From the NCBI GenBank assembly GCA_030149245.1, contig JASBRX010000016.1, positions 62,001 through 126,000 of the forward strand: 64,000 nt of DNA, written 5' to 3'. Positions 8,112 through 16,354 of this stretch are shown here, piece by piece. This stretch comes from Sphingomonas bacterium (GTDB lineage Bacteria; Pseudomonadota; Alphaproteobacteria; Sphingomonadales; Sphingomonadaceae). The translations under genes were made by a program, and so were the position numbers. Below the pieces are notes generated by a model. It was not told the DNA's origin and searched no databases. It was given only the letters and a program-made list of their open reading frames with translations. How positions within the stretch are numbered: position 1 is the stretch's first letter; each line of letters opens with the position of its first letter.

Positions 8112-8942
8112 ATGACCGAGCAACGCATCGTTCACCCCGACGGCACCGGCATCAACCTGCACAGCTGGCCGCTGGCGGATGCAAAGGCGGTGGTGGTCCT
8201 TCAGCACGGGTTCAACGCACATGGCGGCCACATGCAGTGGCCGGCTGAGCAACTGAATGCCGCAGGCTATGCCTGTTACGCGGTCGATCTGCGCGGCCGT
8301 GGCACATCGGATGGCCCACGCTATTTTGTCGAGCGGTTCGGCGACTATCTCGCCGACCTGCAACTCGCCTTCGACCAGGCCCGCGCCGACTATCCCGGCC
8401 TGCCGGTCTTTCTGATCGGCCATAGCGCCGGCGGCGTGATTGCGACCAGCTATGCGCTCAAGCATCAGGCACAGCTCGCCGGCCTGATCTGCCACAGCTT
8501 CGCCTTCCGCGTCCCCGCGCCGCGCTTCGCGCTCAACCTGCTGCAATGGATCGGCGGCTTCCTGCCCCGGCTCGGTGTGCTCAAGCTCAAGAACGCCGAT
8601 TTTTCACGCGATCCCGCGCATGTCGCGATGATGGACGCCGATCCGCTGATCGCCGACGAAACCCAGCCCGCGCGTACCGTGGGCGAGCTATGGGCCGCGG
8701 ACAAGCGCCTTGAAGTGTCGTTCGGCGCCTTTTCGATGCCGATCCTGATCATCCACGGCACCGATGATCACGCCACCCTTCCGGTCGGCAGCCGCTACTT
8801 CTTCGACCGCGCCGGATCGACCGACAAGACGCTGAAACTCTATGACGGCTATTATCACGACCTGCTCGCCGATACGGGCAAGGAGGTGGTGATGGGCGAT
8901 ATCCTCGACTGGATCGCCGCGCGCTTGCCGACCCAGACTTGA
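8112..8942 (+). CDS. Alpha/beta hydrolase, monoacylglycerol-lipase-like (serine aminopeptidase S33 type)
   Basis: A 276-aa cytoplasmic alpha/beta hydrolase. The nucleophile elbow is GHSAGG near residue 103, the oxyanion region is LQHGFNAHGGHM, and the acid and His of the triad fit HGTDDHAT and YHDLLAD. The layout matches the monoglyceride-lipase/lysophospholipase group. It probably hydrolyses small lipid esters. No signal peptide is visible. Spacing to both neighbours exceeds 80 nt, so it may be transcribed alone. Confidence 0.88.
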   Translation: MTEQRIVHPDGTGINLHSWPLADAKAVVVLQHGFNAHGGHMQWPAEQLNAAGYACYAVDLRGRGTSDGPRYFVERFGDYLADLQLAFDQARADYPGLPVFLIGHSAGGVIATSYALKHQAQLAGLICHSFAFRVPAPRFALNLLQWIGGFLPRLGVLKLKNADFSRDPAHVAMMDADPLIADETQPARTVGELWAADKRLEVSFGAFSMPILIIHGTDDHATLPVGSRYFFDRAGSTDKTLKLYDGYYHDLLADTGKEVVMGDILDWIAARLPTQT

Positions 8943-8954
8943 CCCCTGCCTGAT

Positions 8955-9060
8955 GGAGGCTAAGACGCGCGCCGAACACCGGGACTGCCCGGTACGGCGT
9001 GCCGCCTCTTACGGGTTTCCGGCCTGCGCGCCCGTCCTTTCGAGCCCGCACGTATGGAGA
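8955..9060 (+). promoter_or_regulatory. Structured leader upstream of the Gdx/SugE exporter
   Basis: Between the hydrolase and the exporter gene the RNA can form a three-tier stem: GAGGC (8956) with GCCTC (9004), GCGCCG with CGGCGT, and ACCGGG with CCCGGT around a 4-nt loop. A second stem ACGGG/CCCGT follows at 9011-9035. Guanidine riboswitches often precede such exporters, but the signatures I remember for ykkC, mini-ykkC and ykkC-III are not present. A regulatory role is inference. Confidence 0.35.
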
Positions 9061-9066
9061 CCCCGC

Positions 9067-9387
9067 ATGGCGTGGATCATCCTCGGCATTGCCGTGTTCA
9101 CCGAAATCATCTGGGCATTGAGCCTGAAATGGGCCGCGACCGCCGGCACCTGGCAGGCCGCCGCCGTGCCGATCATGCTGAGCTTCCTCAACATGGCGCT
9201 GCTCGCGCTGGCGATGCGCGATATCCCGGCGGGCACTGCCTACGCGATCTGGACCGGGCTCGGCGCGGTCGGCGTGATCGTCGGTGGCGTGATCCTGTTC
9301 GGGGACAAGGTGTCGCTGGTCCAGGCCGGGTTCATGGCGCTGATCGTCATCGGTGTCGCCGGGACGAAGTTGAACGCATCCGTCTGA
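9067..9387 (+). CDS. Small multidrug resistance family exporter, Gdx/SugE clade
   Basis: A 106-aa protein with four transmembrane helices, the exact SMR size. Glu13 in TEIIWALSLKWA is the conserved proton/substrate-binding carboxylate. The WALSLKW pattern after Glu13 and GTAYAIWTGLG are typical of the SugE/Gdx clade, whose members export guanidinium in exchange for protons, rather than of EmrE. It would act as an antiparallel dimer in the inner membrane. GGAG sits 7 nt before the ATG. A structured leader precedes it. Confidence 0.92.
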   Translation: MAWIILGIAVFTEIIWALSLKWAATAGTWQAAAVPIMLSFLNMALLALAMRDIPAGTAYAIWTGLGAVGVIVGGVILFGDKVSLVQAGFMALIVIGVAGTKLNASV

Positions 9388-9465
9388 ACCGGGCGCGTCG
9401 GCGGGTGACAACCGCCCACGCCCGCCCTATCATCCCGCGCATCGGTGATAAGGAAACAGCTTTCG

Positions 9466-10953
9466 ATGTTCGCACGAACCGGGCCGCATCTGGTCGCGGC
9501 CTCCCTGATGCTCGCAGCGGCGGCGCCCGCGCTGGCGCAAAGCGCAACGCCGTCCCCGCGGCCCGCGCCCGCCCCCAGTGCGACCCCGACCGCCGCGCCG
9601 CTGCAGGTCCAGCCGACCCCCGCCGCGCTGCCCTTGCCGACGGTCACCCCGGCACAGGCCGAAGAGCTACGCCGCATCATCGTGCAGGGCCGGATCGCGC
9701 ATGGCCTGCGCTATTCGACCCAGGCGGCAGAAGTGCTCCCCGCTGATGACGCCGGGCTGGTGCGTGCCGCGCTCGACTATGCCCGCGCGATCCATATCGG
9801 CCGCCTCGACACTGCCGACTTTCAGGAGGATTGGGCGCTGCGCCCGGCGGCGTGGGACCCGATCCCCGGCTTGACCCGCGCGCTGGCCGACAATCGGCTG
9901 GCGCAGTGGTTCGCCGACCTCGCCCCGCCGTACGAGGGCTATGAGACGCTACGTGCCGGCCTTGCCCGCTATCGCCTGATTGAGGCTGCTGGCGGCTGGT
10001 CCGCTATCCCTGCGGGTTCGGACATGATGGCCGGCAGCACGGGCCCGCGCGTCGCCGCACTGCGCGCGCGGCTCGCGGTCGAGGATGACGGCGTCGCCCG
10101 GCTCGGCAACAGCTTCGACGCCGAGCTCAAGGAAGCGGTGATCCGCGCCCAGCGCCGCTACGGCCTCAACCCCACCGGCACCGTGTCCAGCGGCACGCTC
10201 GCCGCGCTCAACGTTCCGGTCGAGGCGCGCGTGCGTCAGATCATGGCGAACATGGAACGCTGGCGCTGGATGCCCAAGACGATGCCGACCGACCGGGTTC
10301 AGGTAAACATCGCCTCAGCCAGCGTCGCAGTGTTCGAGGGCGACCGCCCGGTGATGTCGATGCGCGGCGTGACCGGCAAGCCCGGCGGCGGCGAGACGCC
10401 AATGCTGGTCTCCAACATCCATTCAGTGGTGATCAACCCGCCATGGAACGTCCCCGCCGGCATCGCCGCGCGTGAGCTGTTCCCCAAGGGTCCGGCCTAT
10501 CTCGCGCGCAACGGGTTCAAGGTCATCGGCACCGGCGCCAACCGCCGCCTGCAGCAACAGCCATCGCACTCGGCGCTGGGCAAGTTCAAGTTCGACTTCA
10601 ACAACCCCTTCGCGGTCTATCTGCATGACACGCCGACCAAGGGCACCTTCTCGCGCTACGACCGGCTCGCCAGCCATGGCTGCATCCGGCTCGAACGCCC
10701 GGCGGACCTCGCCAATCTGCTGATGGCGGGCGACCCCGTCTGGACGCCGGAAAAGGTCGCGGCCACACTTGCCACCGGACAGACCACGCGCGTACCGCTG
10801 CAAAAGCAAGTTGCGGTCTATCTGCTCTATTGGACCGCCTATGGCAGCGCCAATGGCACGATGAATTTCCGCGGCGATCCCTATAATTGGGATAAGACGC
10901 TCGCATCCAAGATCGAGGCGCGCTCGGCCACCCAGGCCCAGTCCGCGCGCTGA
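9466..10953 (+). CDS. L,D-transpeptidase (YcbB/LdtD-like)
   Basis: A 495-aa periplasmic enzyme. The signal peptide ends at ALAQS (about residue 26) and is followed by a Pro/Ala/Thr-rich linker. A peptidoglycan-binding domain lies near residues 185-255 (FDAELKEAVIRAQRRYGLNPTG), and the YkuD catalytic domain has SHGCIRLE around residue 404 with the catalytic Cys. The large size and domain order match YcbB-type enzymes that make 3-3 cross-links in the cell wall. The ATG at 9466 with AGGA 11 nt upstream is preferred over a GTG at 9445. Confidence 0.93.
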   Translation: MFARTGPHLVAASLMLAAAAPALAQSATPSPRPAPAPSATPTAAPLQVQPTPAALPLPTVTPAQAEELRRIIVQGRIAHGLRYSTQAAEVLPADDAGLVRAALDYARAIHIGRLDTADFQEDWALRPAAWDPIPGLTRALADNRLAQWFADLAPPYEGYETLRAGLARYRLIEAAGGWSAIPAGSDMMAGSTGPRVAALRARLAVEDDGVARLGNSFDAELKEAVIRAQRRYGLNPTGTVSSGTLAALNVPVEARVRQIMANMERWRWMPKTMPTDRVQVNIASASVAVFEGDRPVMSMRGVTGKPGGGETPMLVSNIHSVVINPPWNVPAGIAARELFPKGPAYLARNGFKVIGTGANRRLQQQPSHSALGKFKFDFNNPFAVYLHDTPTKGTFSRYDRLASHGCIRLERPADLANLLMAGDPVWTPEKVAATLATGQTTRVPLQKQVAVYLLYWTAYGSANGTMNFRGDPYNWDKTLASKIEARSATQAQSAR

Positions 10954-10971
10954 ACCACAGGGGAGAACCAC

Positions 10972-11289
10972 ATGAACTATCGCCGCACGCTCAAGCTCGC
11001 CACCGCCTTCACCGCTGCCGCTGCGCTTGCCGCCTGCTCGGGCGCATCGGAAGAAACCGCGCCCGCCGAAAACGCGGTCAATGCGATGGATCTGACCGAA
11101 GAGCTGCCCGCGGAAAACATCACCGATGCCGCGCCGGTTGAGACCGAGAATGCGACGACCCCGGCACCGGTGGCCGAACCGGCGACGCCCGACGAAGCGC
11201 AGATTCAGGACGACGCCGAAGCCGTCGGCATGACCGCGCGCGTCCAGCGCGGCGACACGTCGGGCAACCAGACTGCCCCGGCGGAGTAA
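10972..11289 (+). CDS. Small acidic lipoprotein, unknown function
   Basis: A 105-aa protein with a lipoprotein signal (ALAAC, lipidation at Cys22) and a mature part dominated by Glu, Asp, Ala, Asn, Thr and Pro with no recognisable domain. It begins 18 nt after the L,D-transpeptidase stop behind AGGGGAG, so the two are probably co-transcribed. It resembles the small lipoproteins at 53040 and 53374 in composition only. Confidence 0.75.
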   Translation: MNYRRTLKLATAFTAAAALAACSGASEETAPAENAVNAMDLTEELPAENITDAAPVETENATTPAPVAEPATPDEAQIQDDAEAVGMTARVQRGDTSGNQTAPAE

Positions 11290-11300
11290 GGCACGCTAAA

Positions 11301-11464
11301 TTCCTCCCCTGCCCCGCAGGGGAGGTGGCGCCGAAGGCGACGGAGGGGCCGCCCTCGCAGAGGGCGGAATTTTGCCGAGCTGTTCACGGCCGTCTACGCG
11401 GCCGCCCCTCCACCACCGGCTGCGCCGGCGGTCCCCCTCCCCTGAGCAAGCTCAGGGGAGGAAC
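11301..11464. repeat. Family A palindromic repeat, copy 1
   Basis: Starts TTCCTCCCC and ends GGGGAGGAA. The left terminal hairpin is CCCCTGC/GCAGGGG and the right is CCCCTGAGC/GCTCAGGGG. The centre contains GGCGGAATTTTGCCGAGCTG. It begins 11 nt after the stop of the small lipoprotein gene. Seven other copies are in the window. Confidence 0.88.
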
Positions 11465-11539
11465 TGAACACACCCACCCCCCACCCTTGACTCCTGTCCC
11501 CCACCCGCTATGAGCGCGCCTTCGCGTTCCGGGGCAACC

Positions 11540-11776
11540 CGTGCGCGTTCCGTCCGAGACAGTGGGTGTGCGGCAACTGGCCGTACTTAATTTCCCGCCA
11601 AGACGGGGACAGAGATTTTTCACCGGCCGCCTTCGCATCTGCGGAGCGTCCGGGTCAGCCCGCCGGACCCTTCCGGCCCTGACGATCATGCCCCCACGGA
11701 CAATGGGGATCGGGCAGCCGCCCGGTCTCTGGCGTAACCGCTCCGGCCCTGGCCGGGGCATAGTGAGGAGACAGGC
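11540..11776 (+). promoter_or_regulatory. rplJ leader (likely L10 autoregulation region)
   Basis: A long non-coding leader occupies the 240 nt between repeat A1 and rplJ. It contains several GC-rich inverted repeats, including GTCCGG...CCGGAC near 11650 and CCGGCC-CT-GGCCGG near 11745. L10(L12)4 represses its own mRNA through a leader in many bacteria, so the position and folding suggest that role; the exact L10-binding kink-turn was not identified. GAGGAG before 11777 is the ribosome site. Confidence 0.5.
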
Positions 11777-12292
11777 ATGGATCGTTCTCAGAAGACCCAG
11801 GCCGTTGCCGAGCTGAACAGCACCTTCAACGAGGTCGCAGTGGTGGTCGTCACCCGCAACCTCGGGATGACCGTCAAGCAGTCGACGGACCTCCGCAACA
11901 AGGCGCGTGCAGCTGGCGCGAGCTACAAGGTCGCAAAGAACCGCCTTGCCAAGATCGCGATCGAGGGCACCGATTATGCGGTGCTCGCGGACCTGCTGAC
12001 GGGTCCGACGGCGCTTTCCTATTCGACCGATCCGGTCGCCGCCGCCAAGGTGGTGTCGGATTTCGCCAAGACGAACGACAAGCTCGAAATCGTCGGCGGC
12101 GCAATGGGAAGCATGCTGCTCGACGCGGAAGGCGTGAAGGCGCTCGCATCGCTGCCTTCGCTCGACGAACTGCGCGGCAAGATTGTCGGCCTGCTTCAGG
12201 CACCGGCAGCCAAGCTCGCGTCGATCACCCAGGCACCTGCGGCGCAGCTCGCCCGCGTGTTCAATGCCTATGCGGAGAAGGACGCGGCCTGA
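11777..12292 (+). CDS. rplJ: 50S ribosomal protein L10
   Basis: A 171-aa protein starting MDRSQKTQAVAELN, with the typical VVVTRNLGMTVKQSTDLRNKARAAGASYKVAKNRL-type N-domain (residues about 20-60) and a C-terminal helix that carries L12 dimers (AAQLARVFNAYAEK). It anchors the L12 stalk to 23S rRNA. rplL follows after 56 nt. Confidence 0.98.
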   Translation: MDRSQKTQAVAELNSTFNEVAVVVVTRNLGMTVKQSTDLRNKARAAGASYKVAKNRLAKIAIEGTDYAVLADLLTGPTALSYSTDPVAAAKVVSDFAKTNDKLEIVGGAMGSMLLDAEGVKALASLPSLDELRGKIVGLLQAPAAKLASITQAPAAQLARVFNAYAEKDAA

Positions 12293-12348
12293 GCCGTCGT
12301 TCATGTGCGATTTTTCGAACCAATCTGAATTTTTGAAGGGAATATCAA

Positions 12349-12729
12349 ATGGCTGACCTGAACGCTCTTGTTGACCAGCTGTCGGAACTGACCGTCCTCG
12401 AAGCCGCTGAGCTCTCGAAGCTCCTCGAAGAGAAGTGGGGCGTTAGCGCCGCTGCTCCGGTCGCAGTTGCGGCTGCCGGTGGCGCCGGTGGCGCCGCTGC
12501 TCCGGCTGCTGAAGAGCAGACCGAGTTCGACGTGATCCTCACCGGCGACGGTGGCAAGAAGATCAACGTCATCAAGGAAGTCCGCGCCATCACCAACCTC
12601 GGCCTGACCGAAGCGAAGGCCCTCGTCGAGGGCGCGCCGAAGGCCGTCAAGGAAGGCGTCAGCAAGGACGAAGCCGAGAAGCTCAAGAAGCAGCTCGAAG
12701 AAGCCGGCGCGACCGTCGAGATCAAGTGA
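12349..12729 (+). CDS. rplL: 50S ribosomal protein L7/L12
   Basis: A 126-aa protein with the N-terminal dimerisation helix ([22 protein letters not shown]), an Ala/Gly-rich hinge around residues 38-58 and the C-terminal domain with [28 protein letters not shown]. It recruits translation factors to the ribosome. Codon use is visibly less GC3-biased than in neighbours, as expected for a highly expressed gene. No rpoB follows; the unit ends in hairpins and a terminator. Confidence 0.98.
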   Translation: MADLNALVDQLSELTVLEAAELSKLLEEKWGVSAAAPVAVAAAGGAGGAAAPAAEEQTEFDVILTGDGGKKINVIKEVRAITNLGLTEAKALVEGAPKAVKEGVSKDEAEKLKKQLEEAGATVEIK

Positions 12730-12757
12730 GCCTGAGCGCCGCAAGGCGCTCCGGACT

Positions 12758-12818
12758 CATCCCGGCGAAGGGGCACCCCGCAAAGTATTACTTTGCGGGG
12801 ACCCGGCTGGCCGGGATC
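12758..12818. repeat. Nested palindrome downstream of rplL
   Basis: Outer arms ATCCCGGC and GCCGGGAT enclose a 10-bp stem CCCCGCAAAG/CTTTGCGGGG with loop TATTA (12776-12800). A GNRA hairpin AGCGCC-GCAA-GGCGCT lies just before it at 12735-12750. It may be another mobile palindromic element or an mRNA 3' stabiliser. Confidence 0.6.
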
Positions 12819-12847
12819 TCGCACGGCAAGCGATCCGCTTGCTAGAC

Positions 12848-12882
12848 AAAGGGGGCGGTCCGGCAACGGGCCGCCCCTTTTC
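12848..12882 (+). terminator. Rho-independent terminator of rplJL
   Basis: AAAGGGGGCGG pairs with CCGCCCCTTTT around a GCAA tetraloop, ending in four T. It closes the rplJ-rplL transcript before rpoB could be reached. Confidence 0.9.
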
Positions 12883-12909
12883 GTTGGGAGGCGGGCAACG
12901 GTAACGAGA

Positions 12910-13077
12910 TTCCTCCCCCAGCTTGCTGGGGGAGGTGGCAGCGCGTAGCGCTGACGGAGGGGCGGCCCCGCAGAGGGCGGAATGTTGCCGAGATGCTTAC
13001 GGCTGTCTGCGCAGCCGCCCCTCCACCACCCGCTGCGCGGGCGGTCCCCCTCCCCTGAGACAAGCTCAGGGGAGGAA
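12910..13077. repeat. Family A palindromic repeat, copy 2
   Basis: Same orientation as copy 1. The left hairpin is CCCCCAGC/GCTGGGGG and the right is CCCCTGAG/CTCAGGGG. It fills most of the gap between the rplL terminator and the gene at 13131; nothing else is seen there. Confidence 0.88.
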
Positions 13078-13130
13078 TTGCTCCCCTCTGCGTTGGCGGC
13101 ACACCCGCAAGCTGTTAGCGATACGCGCCA

Positions 13131-13508
13131 ATGGATGAGCACAAGCCCGCCAGCGTCGGCCTCGGCGGCGATAGCGACGAAATCGCGGCAATCGACGAGG
13201 TCGAGGCGACATTCGGCGTCACGCTCAATTATGCCGATGCGCCGTCCTGGCAAACCGCGGGCGACGTGTTCCGCTCGCTCCAGAACGCCCTCCCTGCCGA
13301 TATCGCGGACGCTCCCGACATATGGGAGCGCTTCGCCACCGCGCTGACCCACGAAACCGGCGTCGATCCCGCGACGATCACGCCCGACAGTCCCCTGCTC
13401 GACGAAGCGCTTCCGTGGCGCGGCCTCGGCAATCTCAGCCGGATGATGGCGGTGCTGCTGATCGCCGGTGCGGCGATCCTCATCCTGCTCGTGCTGGTCC
13501 TGCGTTAA
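13131..13508 (+). CDS. Acyl-carrier-like protein with C-terminal membrane anchor, unknown
   Basis: A 125-aa protein. Residues about 20-65 (IDEVEATFGVTLNYADAPSWQTAGDVFRSL) and 75-100 (ETGVDPATITPDSPLL) resemble helix-loop patterns of acyl carrier proteins, but the phosphopantetheine-accepting DSL serine is not seen. One hydrophobic helix (residues about 104-124) ends the protein, so the soluble part would face the cytoplasm as a tail anchor. Its stop overlaps the convergent neighbour's stop. Function unknown; the ACP resemblance is tentative. Confidence 0.65.
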   Translation: MDEHKPASVGLGGDSDEIAAIDEVEATFGVTLNYADAPSWQTAGDVFRSLQNALPADIADAPDIWERFATALTHETGVDPATITPDSPLLDEALPWRGLGNLSRMMAVLLIAGAAILILLVLVLR

Positions 13509-14704
13509 GCCCCAGCCGAGTCTTTCGGCACGTACCGCTTCGCCGCCAGCCGCCCGAAGCCCTCAGCGGCCCGCTCGACCCAGAGCGGCCCCAGCCGGTC
13601 GCTGCCCGGTGCCGGAACCGTCCCGATCATGAAGCTGTCGCGCAACGTGCGGATCGACAGGCCGGCATACCATTTGAGCGCCACCGGCAGGATCGGCACG
13701 AACATAGGCTTGCCCTGGACGTTGACGACGCGCATCTGCTCGCCCGCCTGCGTCACCTGACCTTTCAGCATATGGATGCCGCCCGGCGCGATGCTGAACG
13801 GCTCCGACCCCGGCGCCATCCGTGCGGCGCCGTGGAAGGCGGCGATCTGCGCATCCTGATCGGGATTGGCCGCAAACAAGCCGAGCACCGCGCGGACATT
13901 GTCCGCCGATTCCGGCCCGCGATTCTGGATATAGAGCTCGAAATCGATGCTCACCACGCCGTCACGGATCGCGGCGCGCAACGGGCGGATCTCGGTCACC
14001 AGCGGACCCGGCGGCGGCGGCACCGGCGCGACGGGCGCAGGCTGCGCAGCCGGAGCGGCGGGTGCCGGTGGCTCGGGTGCAGGTCGAAGCGGGACCTTCG
14101 TCGTCACAAGCCCTGCACGCGCCGGCGGCCCTGGCGTCGGCGGCGACGCAATCACCGGCGTTTCAGCCACTTCCGCCTCTGCCGCCGCGTCGCGGCGACG
14201 GCGACGGCGACGGCGCCCGGCAATTGCGATGCCAGCCACCAGCCCGACAACCAATGCCGCCGCTGCGCCAAGCGCAGGCCACAACCATGCCGGCAGCGGA
14301 TCACCCGTCGCCGCTGGGGTCGCGCTTGCCGTCGGGACGGCACTGCCCGGCATCGGCCCGGGCTGCGGTGTCGCGACCGGCGTGAAGTCCGACGGACCAA
14401 ATCGTGTCGGGCTCGGCTCGGGCGTGGGCTGCGCATCTGCAGGCGCGGCCGGACGCGGGGCAGGTTGCGTGGCTGCAGGACGCGGCAACGGCGTCGCCTG
14501 CGAGACCGGCGTCACCGCCGGTTGCGGCGCGGGCGCCGGAGTCGGGGTCGGCGTCGCGCGCGGCGTAGGATTCGGGTTGATGTCGAAATTGCCGATCGGC
14601 GGGGTGATCACCGTCGGCTGCTGGCCATTCTGGGCAGCAGCCGGGCTCGCAAGCAGCAGGATCGTGGTCAGCGCGGTGGTCGCGCGAAGGGGCGTCGCAG
14701 TCAC
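13505..14704 (-). CDS. Proline-rich membrane protein with C-terminal beta domain, paralog of 14814-16199
   Basis: A 399-aa protein. The signal peptide ends near SPAAAQ. A roughly 110-residue Pro/Ala/Thr linker leads to a transmembrane helix (WLWPALGAAAALVVGLVAG) followed by a run of nine Arg. A second Pro-rich part then precedes a folded C-terminal domain (DFELYIQNRGPESADNVRAV). The polybasic stop-transfer puts the C-terminal domain in the cytoplasm. The neighbour upstream on the same strand has the same architecture. Function unknown. Confidence 0.8.
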   Translation of the reverse strand: MTATPLRATTALTTILLLASPAAAQNGQQPTVITPPIGNFDINPNPTPRATPTPTPAPAPQPAVTPVSQATPLPRPAATQPAPRPAAPADAQPTPEPSPTRFGPSDFTPVATPQPGPMPGSAVPTASATPAATGDPLPAWLWPALGAAAALVVGLVAGIAIAGRRRRRRRRDAAAEAEVAETPVIASPPTPGPPARAGLVTTKVPLRPAPEPPAPAAPAAQPAPVAPVPPPPGPLVTEIRPLRAAIRDGVVSIDFELYIQNRGPESADNVRAVLGLFAANPDQDAQIAAFHGAARMAPGSEPFSIAPGGIHMLKGQVTQAGEQMRVVNVQGKPMFVPILPVALKWYAGLSIRTLRDSFMIGTVPAPGSDRLGPLWVERAAEGFGRLAAKRYVPKDSAGA

Positions 14705-14744
14705 GCGCCGCGCCTAGCATGGACAAGGCGGACCCGCGCACCAA

Positions 14745-14803
14745 AAAATGCGCGGGCCCGCCCGAAAAGCGACCCGCCCCGACGCAAATCGGGGCGGGCT
14801 GTG
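14745..14803 (-). terminator. Terminator-like hairpins between the two Pro-rich genes
   Basis: On the minus strand CCCGCCCCGA pairs with TCGGGGCGGG, then TCGCTTTTC follows, then a second GC-rich stem ends near GCGCATTTTTTG. It would end or attenuate transcription of the 461-aa gene before its paralog. Confidence 0.65.
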
Positions 14804-14813
14804 GGGTGGGACA

Positions 14814-16199
14814 TCAGACCCGGGCCGGGACCCCGACCAGTTCGGCCTCGACATCGTCATACATCGACGGGTCGTCCTGGATCGCGATCGGCTCCAGCTG
14901 CATCCCGCCATTGCTGCGTCCGATGCGGAACGCGGCGGCCGTGCGCCCTTCCCGCCCATCGGGCAGGCGGTAGCGCGCATCGGCGACCAGCACCGGCGTG
15001 AAGCCGTCATCGTCACGGGCAATTGCATCGACCTTGTCGCGCGGCATCGTCAGCATCGCTTCGAGAGTCGCGCCGTCACCCGGCGCGATCGTCTCTGCCG
15101 ACAGGCTTGAATCCTTCGGCGGATTGGTCAGCATCCGCTCAATCTCGCTCTGCTGCGCGCTATGCTCGCCCAGCATGAAGGCACCGATCCGCACGTCCTG
15201 AGCAGGCGCTCCGCCAGCGTTGGCAACGGTCAGTTCGAACCCGACCTTGGCACCGCGGCGGCTCATCCCCGCACGGGTCGGACGGATCGCGAGTTCGAGC
15301 TGCGGACGGCTGCCTGCCGGGCGCGCGCCGCCCAGCACGGCGGCGACATCCGCCGGATCCGCATCGGAAAGCTCGGCATTTTCGAGTGCCGGCTTCGGCG
15401 CCGACACCTTCGCAGCTTTCGCCTTGGGCTTGGCGACCGGTGCAATCCGCTCACCCAGTTCCGGCTCGCGACGCGGCGCAATGAAGGCCGGGGCAGCAGC
15501 GACCGGATTGGCAACCGGGCGCGCGATGACCGGATCTGCAGCGCGCGGCGTCGCCACGGGCGTGGGGACCGGCTCGACCGGTGCCGCGATGGCGACCTCT
15601 TCCTCAATCAGCGGCGCGTCTTCGCGACGACGGCGCAACAGCATCGCACCCGCGATCAGCGCGGCGACACCGCCCAGTGCGGCCAAGATCAGCCACATGG
15701 TGCCGCCGCCCTCGCCACTCGTCTCAACCGGTGCCGCGACCGGATCGGCGACGGGCTCAGTGACGGGAGGCGGCGTCTCAGCAACCGGCTCGACCGGCGT
15801 CGGTGCGCGTTCGGTCACCGGGTCGGGTTCAGCTGCTACCGGAGCTGCCGGAGCGGTACGCTGCGGCGTCTCGACCGCGCGGGTCGGACGTGCCGGACGT
15901 GCTTCGGCCTGGCGAGCAGCGGCACGCTCGCGCGCTTCCTGCTGCGCCTGCTCGACCACGCCGGGAGCAATCGTCGTGCGCGACTCACCGGCAGGCGGCG
16001 TTTGCGCGACCGGAGCCTGGACCGGCGGCGGCGTCACTGGCTGCGGCGCCGGGGCCGGCGCAGGCGTGGTTGGCACCAACACGGTCGGCGGCGTCACCGT
16101 CTCCTGTGCCAGGGCGGTTGCGGGGAGAGCGGCGGCGGCGAAAAGCAGCGCCACTGCTCGGCGAAGCGCGGGTCGCGCATGATGTGCTGTGTGGGTCAT
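14814..16199 (-). CDS. Proline-rich membrane protein with C-terminal beta domain, paralog of 13505-14704
   Basis: A 461-aa protein with a signal peptide (ending ATALAQ), a long Pro/Ala/Val/Glu-rich region, a transmembrane helix (MWLILAALGGVAALIAGAML) followed by RRRRED, another Pro/Ala linker and a C-terminal domain. That domain (KVGFELTVANAGGAPAQDVRIGAFML) aligns in pattern with VVSIDFELYIQNRGPESADNVRAV of the downstream protein. NAGGAPAQDV recalls CARDB/DUF11-type beta-sandwiches. Function unknown; possibly an envelope-spanning sensor or scaffold. Confidence 0.8.
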   Translation of the reverse strand: MTHTAHHARPALRRAVALLFAAAALPATALAQETVTPPTVLVPTTPAPAPAPQPVTPPPVQAPVAQTPPAGESRTTIAPGVVEQAQQEARERAAARQAEARPARPTRAVETPQRTAPAAPVAAEPDPVTERAPTPVEPVAETPPPVTEPVADPVAAPVETSGEGGGTMWLILAALGGVAALIAGAMLLRRRREDAPLIEEEVAIAAPVEPVPTPVATPRAADPVIARPVANPVAAAPAFIAPRREPELGERIAPVAKPKAKAAKVSAPKPALENAELSDADPADVAAVLGGARPAGSRPQLELAIRPTRAGMSRRGAKVGFELTVANAGGAPAQDVRIGAFMLGEHSAQQSEIERMLTNPPKDSSLSAETIAPGDGATLEAMLTMPRDKVDAIARDDDGFTPVLVADARYRLPDGREGRTAAAFRIGRSNGGMQLEPIAIQDDPSMYDDVEAELVGVPARV

Positions 16200-16354
16200 A
16201 ACGGGGGGTCAACAAGTGGAACCCGCGATTCGTCGCAACCGAAGCTCAAAATTGCGGCGAGTTGTTTGCGCCCATCGGCCAGTTGAGGATTAAACATTAC
16301 TTCAAAAGGAACGGGGACGACTTGCGCCATCCCCGAAATTAGTTTCCAAGAAAG

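Noticed and set aside
8955..9060. Annotating the SugE leader as a guanidine riboswitch
   Set aside because: The conserved CUAGGGUUCCG / ACGR-loop signatures I know are absent; only a structured leader can be claimed.
13322..15001. 559-aa plus-strand frame over the Pro-rich genes
   Set aside because: Arg-rich low-complexity shadow; the minus strand has signal peptides and TM helices.
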